Position numbers and translations under genes: made by a program. The notes beneath the pieces were generated by a model, which searched no databases, had not been told where the DNA came from, and worked only from the letters and a program-made list of their open reading frames with translations. A stretch of DNA of 10,684 nt, from positions 1-10,684 of the forward strand of contig JAZFYD010000082.1 in assembly GCA_036443405.1 (NCBI GenBank), in the 5' to 3' direction. Shown here piece by piece: positions 6,364 to 10,684 of this stretch. The DNA comes from JAZFYD01 sp036443405. GTDB taxonomy: Bacteria > Planctomycetota > PLA2. Each line of letters opens with the position of its first letter. The stretch's first letter is position 1.

Positions 6364-6697
6364 CGCTGAAGTGCTCCGCGCCTACGTGCGCGCCCACAAC
6401 GAAATGATAGCCACGGGAAGTCTGCGTCCGTTCATGCGCGTGTTCGCGGAGCAAGCCGAGGTTCGTCTCGGCAACCTCGGCCCGTTCGTCGGCCATCTCA
6501 AGATCTTTCGTGCGTTCGGTCGCGATCGGGATTGGGAGCAGCTTCGACTCATCGATTGCGCTGAACCCGAGCCCGAATGCGCCGTCGGCCGAATCGGCTT
6601 GAGCAACCGGGCGGCCCCCGAGATCGAATTCACGGGAACCCTCGAAATCCGACTGCAAGACGGGTTGATCGGCTCCCTAACCCTCCGCACGCCCTAG
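6338..6697 (+). CDS. Small SnoaL/NTF2-like protein, start uncertain
   Basis: 119 residues from ATG 6338. Other starts are ATG 6347 and GTG 6357, the last with GGA (6349-6351) just upstream; none has a strong ribosome site. The pattern fits a SnoaL-like cone fold: an N-terminal helix (EVLRAYVRAHNEMIATGSL), FMRVFAEQAEVRL, a GHLKIFRAF helix, then alternating strands ending in EFTGTLEIRLQDGLIGSLTL. There is no signal peptide and no obvious catalytic set. It follows the DUF1579 gene by 29 bp in the same direction, with the hairpin 6323-6363 between and into it, so it may be the last gene of the BlaI/M56 unit. Codon choice is slightly looser than in its neighbours. No precise function can be given. 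Confidence 0.7.
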   Translation: MQPMESVSAAEVLRAYVRAHNEMIATGSLRPFMRVFAEQAEVRLGNLGPFVGHLKIFRAFGRDRDWEQLRLIDCAEPEPECAVGRIGLSNRAAPEIEFTGTLEIRLQDGLIGSLTLRTP

Positions 6698-6718
6698 CTC
6701 AATCTTCTTTGGTCCTGA

Positions 6719-6747
6719 TTGACAACCTCGCAGTTATAGGTGACCAT
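6719..6747 (+). promoter_or_regulatory. Promoter of the ArsR-type/AHSA1 operon
   Basis: TTGACA (6719-6724) is a perfect -35. With a 17-bp spacer the -10 would be GACCAT (6742-6747), a weak match. Another AT-rich element, TATAGG (6735-6740), is at the wrong distance. Transcription would start just before the ATG at 6758. The gap 6698-6757 holds nothing else I can identify. Confidence 0.5.
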
Positions 6748-6755
6748 TAGGTCAC
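6740..6755. promoter_or_regulatory. Palindromic operator, probably for the ArsR-type repressor
   Basis: GTGACC-ATTA-GGTCAC is a perfect 6-bp inverted repeat with a 4-bp centre. It covers the predicted -10 and start of transcription and ends 2 bp before the ATG of the ArsR-type gene. The AGG in its right arm (6749-6751) is also the only ribosome-site-like sequence. A repressor dimer bound here would block its own operon. Confidence 0.65.
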
Positions 6756-6757
6756 AT

Positions 6758-7099
6758 ATGGCGGCGACAGCGGAAGCGAGTGCGAAGGTGGACGATCGCG
6801 TGTTCAAGGCCCTGGCGGATTCGACCCGCAGGGCGATCCTTGATCTGCTGCGTGACCGGGCCCGCACGACGGGGGAGTTGGCGGCCGAGTTCGCCTTCAG
6901 CCGCTTCGCCGTCATGAAACATCTAAACGTGTTGGTGGAAGCCGGGCTCGTTGTGGTTCGGCGTTCCGGACGTGAACGGTGGAACCATCTCAACCCGGTG
7001 CCGATCCGGCAGATCTACCGGCGTTGGATCAAACCGTTCGAGGAGAAGTCGGCGGATTTGCTGCTGCGCCTGAAACGCGCGGCGGAGGAGAAAAAATGA
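6758..7099 (+). CDS. ArsR-family (SdpR-like) winged-helix repressor
   Basis: 113 residues from ATG 6758. An upstream in-frame GTG (6740) lies within the palindrome and is less likely. The winged helix runs from VFKALADSTRRAILDLLRD (about 13-31) through TTGELAAEFAFSRFAVMKHLNVLVEAGLV (recognition helix FSRFAVMKHL) to the wing VVVRRSGRERWNHLNP. The C-terminal helix is basic and leucine-rich. There are no cysteines and no visible metal site, unlike the arsenic or zinc sensors of this family. Such repressors paired with an AHSA1/SRPBCC gene are common, and the pair here overlaps by ATGA (7096-7099). The ligand is unknown. Confidence 0.9.
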   Translation: MAATAEASAKVDDRVFKALADSTRRAILDLLRDRARTTGELAAEFAFSRFAVMKHLNVLVEAGLVVVRRSGRERWNHLNPVPIRQIYRRWIKPFEEKSADLLLRLKRAAEEKK

Positions 7100-7590
7100 G
7101 CGAAGAGCAAGCATTCCGGTCAGTGACGGTCCTTCACGAGGTGCGCATCGACGCGCCGCGGGAGAAGGTCTGGGAGGCGCTGACGACGAACATCGGCGTC
7201 TGGTGGCACCGCGACTTCCTGACACGCAACGAAAACTGCAAGTTCACGCTCGACGCGCGACCGGGCGGCCGGCTCTACGAGGACTGGGGAAACGACGAGG
7301 GACTGCTCTGGTACCACGTGATCGGCGTGAAACCGAACGAGGAGCTGCGGCTCTCGGGTGAGCTCTTTCCGGACTTCGGTGGCCCCGCGCGGATGCAGGG
7401 CACGTGGACGCTGCGTGCCGACGGCGACGGCACGATGCTGCGATTGGACGAGCGCGTGTTCGGCCAGTTGAGCGATACGGCTGCCGCTTCGCTCACGTCG
7501 GGCTGGAAGTTCCTGTTCGACGAATGTCTGAAGCCGTACGTCGAAACCGGTGAGGTCAACACGAGCCCGGCAGACGTAAGTTGCGGCTGA
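7096..7590 (+). CDS. AHSA1/SRPBCC (START-like) domain protein
   Basis: 164 residues from ATG 7096, which overlaps the repressor stop; a GGAGGAG ribosome site lies just before it (about 7083-7090). The SRPBCC fold is seen in the typical start VLHEVRIDAPREKVWEALTTNIGVWW (about 12-37), then DARPGGRLYEDWGNDEGLLWYHVIGVKPNEELRLSG, the FGGPARMQGTWTL strands, and a long C-terminal helix at SGWKFLFDECLKPYVETG. Members resemble the C-terminal domain of Aha1 and hold hydrophobic ligands in a cavity; bacterial versions have no single known function. Translational coupling to the ArsR-type gene suggests its ligand or target is linked to the signal the repressor sees. No signal peptide, so probably cytoplasmic. 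Confidence 0.88.
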   Translation: MSEEQAFRSVTVLHEVRIDAPREKVWEALTTNIGVWWHRDFLTRNENCKFTLDARPGGRLYEDWGNDEGLLWYHVIGVKPNEELRLSGELFPDFGGPARMQGTWTLRADGDGTMLRLDERVFGQLSDTAAASLTSGWKFLFDECLKPYVETGEVNTSPADVSCG

Positions 7591-7616
7591 TCGTTCGGCC
7601 GGATGATCGATTGACT

Positions 7617-7652
7617 CGGCGGCGGAGTGGCTACTCAAGCACTTCGCCGCCG
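7617..7652. terminator. 13-bp hairpin at a convergent gene junction
   Basis: CGGCGGCGGAGTG (7617-7629) pairs along its whole length with CACTTCGCCGCCG (7640-7652), with one G-T wobble and a 10-nt loop. The stop codon of the minus-strand gene (7631-7633) is in the loop, and the plus-strand gene ends 26 bp to the left. It suits a two-way transcript end, although no T-run is present on either strand. Confidence 0.55.
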
Positions 7653-8326
7653 CGGCTGACAAAGTCCGTCAACTCGCCGAACGCGGCCTGGTCGACCCAG
7701 ATGCCGTGGGGGCCGCAGACGTCGATGATGACGCCCGACACGCGCCCGTAGTTGCGGCGGACCATGATCTCTCCGCACACCGGACAGCCCCTATAGCGGA
7801 GCGTCTGCGGGATGCTGCGTCGGAAACGGTTCTTGAACTCCTGGACAACCGATGCGTAGTCGTGGCCTTCGCAGGCCGCGCGCAACTTGTCGAGCGTCGT
7901 TTCGAGCGCGCGCGGCGGGAAAAAACTGCCGCTGCACTCGGTGCATTGGAGAACCTGCACGCCCTCCCAGTCCTGCTCCACCAACGCGATGTCGCATTGC
8001 GGGCACACCGAGGCGTGGTCGTGGCCGCCGTGGCCGGATTGGCAGATGGGGCAGTGGAGCTCGTCCTCGACTTCGTTGCCGCAGCTCTTGCAGATCACCA
8101 TCTTGGTGTCGAGCATCACTTTGAGAGTCTGGCTCTCACAGATCTGGCACGAACCCCCGCCTTCGACGGTGTTCCCGCATTCGGGGCAAAGGCGTCGGCG
8201 GCCTCGCGCGCGGGCCTCCCAACTGGACTCCTGTTCCGCCTGCTTGAACGCTTCGCGTTCTTTCTTGTCTTCGCAGATCGGACAGGCGTCCGTCTCAAAG
8301 TCGTTGCCGCAGCCTACACAGAACAT
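7631..8326 (-). CDS. Protein with five zinc-binding sites (zinc ribbons plus TFIIB-type zinc fingers)
   Basis: 231 residues. The ATG at 8326 follows a GAGGT ribosome site. Metal sites in order: C3/C6-C15/C18; C47/C50-C60/C63; C79/C82-C92/C95; C108/C111-C128/C131; C181/C184-C204/H207. The first three are compact zinc ribbons with 8- or 9-residue loops. The last two resemble zf-TFIIB repeats, seen in ECSGSFFPPRALE and GPHGIWVDQAAFGEL. A charged helix (19-45) separates the first two, GHGGHDH (98-104) could bind more metal, and a basic helix (160-172) lies between the last two. No catalytic domain, membrane segment or signal peptide is seen. Such proteins may bind nucleic acid or proteins, but the function is unknown. 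It follows thiC on the same strand after a 151-bp gap with hairpins, so co-transcription is doubtful. Confidence 0.85.
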   Translation of the reverse strand: MFCVGCGNDFETDACPICEDKKEREAFKQAEQESSWEARARGRRRLCPECGNTVEGGGSCQICESQTLKVMLDTKMVICKSCGNEVEDELHCPICQSGHGGHDHASVCPQCDIALVEQDWEGVQVLQCTECSGSFFPPRALETTLDKLRAACEGHDYASVVQEFKNRFRRSIPQTLRYRGCPVCGEIMVRRNYGRVSGVIIDVCGPHGIWVDQAAFGELTDFVSRGGEVLE

Positions 8327-8410
8327 GGATTGACCTCAGGACCAACATCGGCCCAAACGTGCAACTGGATTGATACGCCACGTCGGGGCCGGGGCCAGCG
8401 CTACACGGGC

Positions 8411-8478
8411 CGGTTGTCCCGATGCGGGACACCGTCCGGCGGCGCGGTGGCTACCAGGAGTAATCCACCGTTCGCGCC
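8411..8478 (-). terminator. Two hairpins after thiC
   Basis: The gap between thiC and the zinc protein (8327-8477) holds two stem-loops. Right after the thiC stop, CGGTGG (8445-8450) pairs with CCACCG (8465-8470), with an outer GGCG/CGCC extension (8441-8444 with 8475-8478) across a 4-nt bulge. Further on, TGTCCCG (8415-8421) pairs with CGGGACA (8425-8431) over a 3-nt loop, extended by CGG/CCG (8411-8413 with 8432-8434) past one bulged T. Neither has a T-run. They may terminate or trim the thiC message. I see no other element in the gap and no convincing promoter. Confidence 0.45.
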
Positions 8479-10211
8479 TAGTTCTTCGCGTCCACCTCGG
8501 CGGACTGCGTTTCGCGCGCCGCGTCCGCGTCCGGCACGTAGTCGCTGTGGCACGCGGCCTTCTCGGAGTCGGCGCCGACGGCTTCGCGCGTCTTGCTCGC
8601 CAGGCGGTGAATCTCGTCCGGCTCGAGCACGCCGCGTTGCTCCAGGATCGCGCGTTGCTCGTCGTTGAGCCCGGCGCTGCGAACCGCCTCTTCGCGCACG
8701 TACTCCGGGTCCTTGCCCGATGCGAACTCGACGATTTCCTTCGAGATGCGCACGCTGCACCAGTCGTGTCCGCACATCGCGCAGAAGTCCGTATCGACGT
8801 CGAGGTCCTCGTCGTGCAGCGCCCTCGCGGTATCGGGATCGAAGCTCAGGTCGAAGTGCCGCTGCCAGTTCAGGGCCGCGCGCGCCTTCGTGAGCTCGTC
8901 ATCGCGGTCGCGGGAACCCGGGATGCCGAGGGCGACGTCCGCCGCGTGCGCCGCGATCTTGTATGCCACGCAACCCTGCTTGACGTCGTCTTTCTTGGGC
9001 AGCCCGAGGTGCTCCTTGGGCGTCACGTAGCAGAGCATCGCGGCACCGTGATAGGCCGCCGCCGTCGCCCCGATGCAGCTCGTGATGTGGTCGTACCCGG
9101 GGAAGATGTCGGTGACGAGCGGCCCGAGCACATAAAACGGCGCGCCGTGGCAAATCTGCCGCTGCAGCTTCATGTTGTATTCGATCTGGTCGAACGGGAC
9201 GTGGCCCGGACCCTCGACCATCACCTGGACACCCTTGGCCCACGCGCGCTCGGTCAGCTCGCCGAGGGTTTCGAGTTCGCGCAGCTGCGCCTCGTCCGTC
9301 GCGTCCGCCAAGCCGCCGGGCCGCAACCCGTCGCCGAGACTGAAGCTGACGTCGTACTCGCGCATGATGTCGCAGATCTCGTCGAAGTGTTCGTACATCG
9401 GGTTCTGTTTGCCGTGCACGAGCATCCACTTCGCGAGCAGCGAGCCGCCGCGGCTCACGATGCCGATCAACCGGTCCTTCACAAACCGGAGGTGCTCGCG
9501 CAGGACGCCGGCATGGATCGTGAAGTAGTCCACCCCCTGTTTCGCCTGGTGCTCCAGCATCTCGAGGATGACCTTGGTCGACAGGTCCTCGAGGCGCCGC
9601 CCGATGATCATGGAGTAAATCGGAACCGTTCCGATCGGCACGGAGGAGTCTTGCAGGATCGCCTCGCGGCACGCATCGAGGTCGCCGCCGGTCGAGAGAT
9701 CCATGACCGTGTCGGCGCCCCAACGCTCCGCCCAGTGCAGCTTCTCGACCTCCTCGTTCGTGCCGCTGCTGACCGGCGACGCGCCCATGTTCGCGTTGAC
9801 CTTGGTCGTGCTGGCGCGGCCGATTGCCATCGGGTCGAGCTTGTACCGAAGGTGTACGCGGTTGGCCGGGATGATCAGCCGTCCGGCAGCGACCTCGTCG
9901 CGCACCTGCTCCGGGCTCAGATGGCTTTCGCGTTCGGCGACGCGCCGCATCTCCGGCGTGATCGCGCCGAGGCGCGCGTGCTCCAACTGGGTGACGGCTC
10001 GCCCGGCATCCCTGGGTGCCGGGTTGAAATCCCACGCCGTCTTGTCGGACAACGCGGGCATGCCGGGCGTGTCCGGCGACGAGAACATGCGCGGGCCGCC
10101 GATGTCCGGAGTTGCGGCGAAACTGCCCGGCGTGGTGCCCTGGCGTTCGGTCGAGGGGTTGGGCGCTCCGTGCGTGGGCAGATCGAAACGGCGGTCGGAC
10201 GGATGGATCAC
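8478..10211 (-). CDS. thiC: Phosphomethylpyrimidine synthase ThiC
   Basis: 577 residues from a GTG at 10211, fixed by AAAGGAG (10218-10224) at 6 nt. ThiC is a radical-SAM enzyme that turns 5-aminoimidazole ribotide into HMP phosphate, the pyrimidine half of thiamine, in the cytoplasm. Blocks seen: ITPEMRRVAERE (84-95), RLIIPANRVH (111-120), VNANMGASPVSS (138-149), WGADTVMDLSTGGD (164-177), DYFTIHAGV (228-236), GIVSRGGSLLAKW (250-262), FSLGDGLRPG (290-299), VEGPGHVP (332-339), GYDHITSCIGA (372-382), MLCYVTPKEHLGLP (392-405), KIAAHAAD (418-425) and the cluster motif CAMCGHDWC (477-485), whose three cysteines hold the [4Fe-4S] cluster. After it comes a tail of about 90 residues with GLNDEQRAILEQRGVLEPDEIHRLASKTREAV. 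The N-terminal 80 residues differ from the usual ThiC-associated domain. No other thiamine gene is in the window. Confidence 0.96.
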   Translation of the reverse strand: MIHPSDRRFDLPTHGAPNPSTERQGTTPGSFAATPDIGGPRMFSSPDTPGMPALSDKTAWDFNPAPRDAGRAVTQLEHARLGAITPEMRRVAERESHLSPEQVRDEVAAGRLIIPANRVHLRYKLDPMAIGRASTTKVNANMGASPVSSGTNEEVEKLHWAERWGADTVMDLSTGGDLDACREAILQDSSVPIGTVPIYSMIIGRRLEDLSTKVILEMLEHQAKQGVDYFTIHAGVLREHLRFVKDRLIGIVSRGGSLLAKWMLVHGKQNPMYEHFDEICDIMREYDVSFSLGDGLRPGGLADATDEAQLRELETLGELTERAWAKGVQVMVEGPGHVPFDQIEYNMKLQRQICHGAPFYVLGPLVTDIFPGYDHITSCIGATAAAYHGAAMLCYVTPKEHLGLPKKDDVKQGCVAYKIAAHAADVALGIPGSRDRDDELTKARAALNWQRHFDLSFDPDTARALHDEDLDVDTDFCAMCGHDWCSVRISKEIVEFASGKDPEYVREEAVRSAGLNDEQRAILEQRGVLEPDEIHRLASKTREAVGADSEKAACHSDYVPDADAARETQSAEVDAKN

Positions 10212-10235
10212 GGTCGACTCCTTTTGCGGTCTCCC

Positions 10236-10264
10236 AATGTAGCGCAGCGCGACGCTCTAACCAA
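10236..10264 (-). promoter_or_regulatory. thiC promoter with short leader
   Basis: On the minus strand, TTGGTT (10264-10259) and TACATT (10241-10236) are spaced by exactly 17 bp. Transcription would start near 10229, giving a leader of about 18-20 nt that holds little more than the AAAGGAG ribosome site. The leader is too short for a TPP riboswitch. Confidence 0.5.
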
Positions 10265-10308
10265 TGAACCGACAGGGGGTTCGGGGAGTCGCAGCGCGTT
10301 TTTGCGAA

Positions 10309-10348
10309 GGCGAGCCTCGCCGCGGCGATCTTGATAGCCTATCGCCGC
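10309..10348 (+). promoter_or_regulatory. Two adjacent palindromes before the gene at 10350
   Basis: GGCGAG-C-CTCGCC (10309-10321) is directly followed by GCGGCGAT (10322-10329) pairing with ATCGCCGC (10341-10348) across an 11-nt AT-richer spacer that contains TAGCCT (10335-10340), a possible weak -10. The second repeat ends one base before the ATG at 10350. This looks like an operator or a leader hairpin; no factor can be named. Confidence 0.45.
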
Positions 10349-10349
10349 T

Positions 10350-10684
10350 ATGCGTGAACACGTGATCGTATCCGCCGCGAAGATCGGGCTGCTGCTCTGC
10401 ATCCTCCTCGCGCTGGTTTTCCACTTCATCGGAATCAACGAGACCCAGACGAAGGTGATCGAGACGGCGTCCCGCGTGGACAACCTCGCCTCCAACGTCA
10501 ACGACCTGCGCGACTCCTCGGTCGAGGATGCCCGGGACGTCCGCACCAAGCTGGACGCGCTGGGGCGCGACATCACCGCGGTCCAGGAGCGGCTCGCGAG
10601 CGGCGTGATGGTCGCCTCCGGTGGGGCGCAGAACAGCGGATCGGGCCAAAACTCCGGTGCCCAGTCGAAGCCGGTCGCGGCGGA
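10350..10684 (+). CDS. Membrane-anchored coiled-coil protein, 3' end missing
   Basis: Open from ATG 10350 to the window edge (111 codons plus 2 nt, no stop). Residues 1-7 are short and polar; 8-28 form one hydrophobic segment (SAAKIGLLLCILLALVFHFI), an uncleaved anchor by appearance. Residues 31-84 look like a coiled coil with regular heptads (SRVDNLASNVNDLRDSS, then RTKLDALGRDITAVQERL). From 89 the sequence turns Gly/Ser/Gln-rich (GGAQNSGSGQNSGAQS), a flexible linker leading to whatever domain lies beyond. Codon use matches the other genes and the start is well placed after the palindromes, although no Shine-Dalgarno site is seen. It is divergent from thiC. The layout fits a membrane-tethered extracellular protein, such as an anchored solute-binding protein or a secretion/pilus component, but this cannot be settled from the fragment. 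Confidence 0.7.
   Translation, partial: MREHVIVSAAKIGLLLCILLALVFHFIGINETQTKVIETASRVDNLASNVNDLRDSSVEDARDVRTKLDALGRDITAVQERLASGVMVASGGAQNSGSGQNSGAQSKPVAA

Noticed and set aside
6338..6697. SnoaL-like gene and the prepilin peptidase SnoaL-like domain as recent duplicates
   Set aside because: By eye the two share only a general fold pattern, with no stretch of close identity.
10236..10285. tRNA-like stretch (minus strand TTCATTGGTTAGAGCG, resembling a D-arm) before thiC
   Set aside because: No anticodon stem, T-arm or acceptor pairing can be built around it, and the same bases form a -35/-10 pair with exact 17-bp spacing for thiC.
8370..10334. A 654-codon open frame on the plus strand opposite thiC
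   Set aside because: It is fully antisense to an unmistakable thiC, is Arg/Val/His-rich with no recognisable domain, and is open only because GC-rich codon use removes stops on the other strand.

Overview
The window is GC-rich bacterial chromosome, densely coded, with ten complete genes and one gene cut at each edge. The gene set (BlaI/M56 pair with a DUF1579 protein, a protein beginning MNYFAHG, a ThiC with a C-terminal tail, short leaders) suggests a Planctomycetota-like or similar high-GC Gram-negative lineage. This is inferred from gene style only, as there is no rRNA or marker gene to prove it. No insertion sequence, integrase, phage gene, tRNA or CRISPR array is visible.

Left part (1-4007): the C-terminal two thirds of a formimidoylglutamate deiminase (hutF, histidine breakdown) converges on an M20 metallo-amidohydrolase. 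A 61-bp divergent promoter region separates the latter from an uncharacterised, AcpH-like, probably metal-dependent hydrolase. That gene in turn converges on a type IV prepilin peptidase, and the two stop codons share one CTAG. The peptidase carries an unusual C-terminal SnoaL/NTF2-like domain.

Middle (4008-7590): a BlaI/MecI-type repressor and an M56 (BlaR1-type) membrane metalloprotease overlap by ATGA and are followed by a secreted DUF1579 protein and a small SnoaL-like protein. A perfect BlaI-type palindrome sits inside the promoter, so the unit probably regulates itself. There is no beta-lactamase and no penicillin-binding sensor domain. Next is a second two-gene unit, an ArsR-type repressor overlapped (ATGA) by an AHSA1/SRPBCC protein, with its own perfect palindrome at the promoter.

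Right part (7591-10684): on the minus strand, thiC (thiamine pyrimidine synthesis) is followed, after a hairpin-rich 151-bp gap, by a protein with five zinc-binding sites. thiC has a recognisable promoter with a short leader and no visible TPP riboswitch. Divergent from thiC, a membrane-anchored coiled-coil protein begins at 10350 and runs off the window.

Themes worth noting: U-less hairpins lie at several gene ends, palindromes lie over promoters or start codons, and several genes appear to have little or no 5' leader. The best candidates for something new are the prepilin peptidase-SnoaL fusion, the sensor-less BlaI/M56/DUF1579 cassette, and a 41-nt hairpin that contains the start codons of the small SnoaL-like gene.
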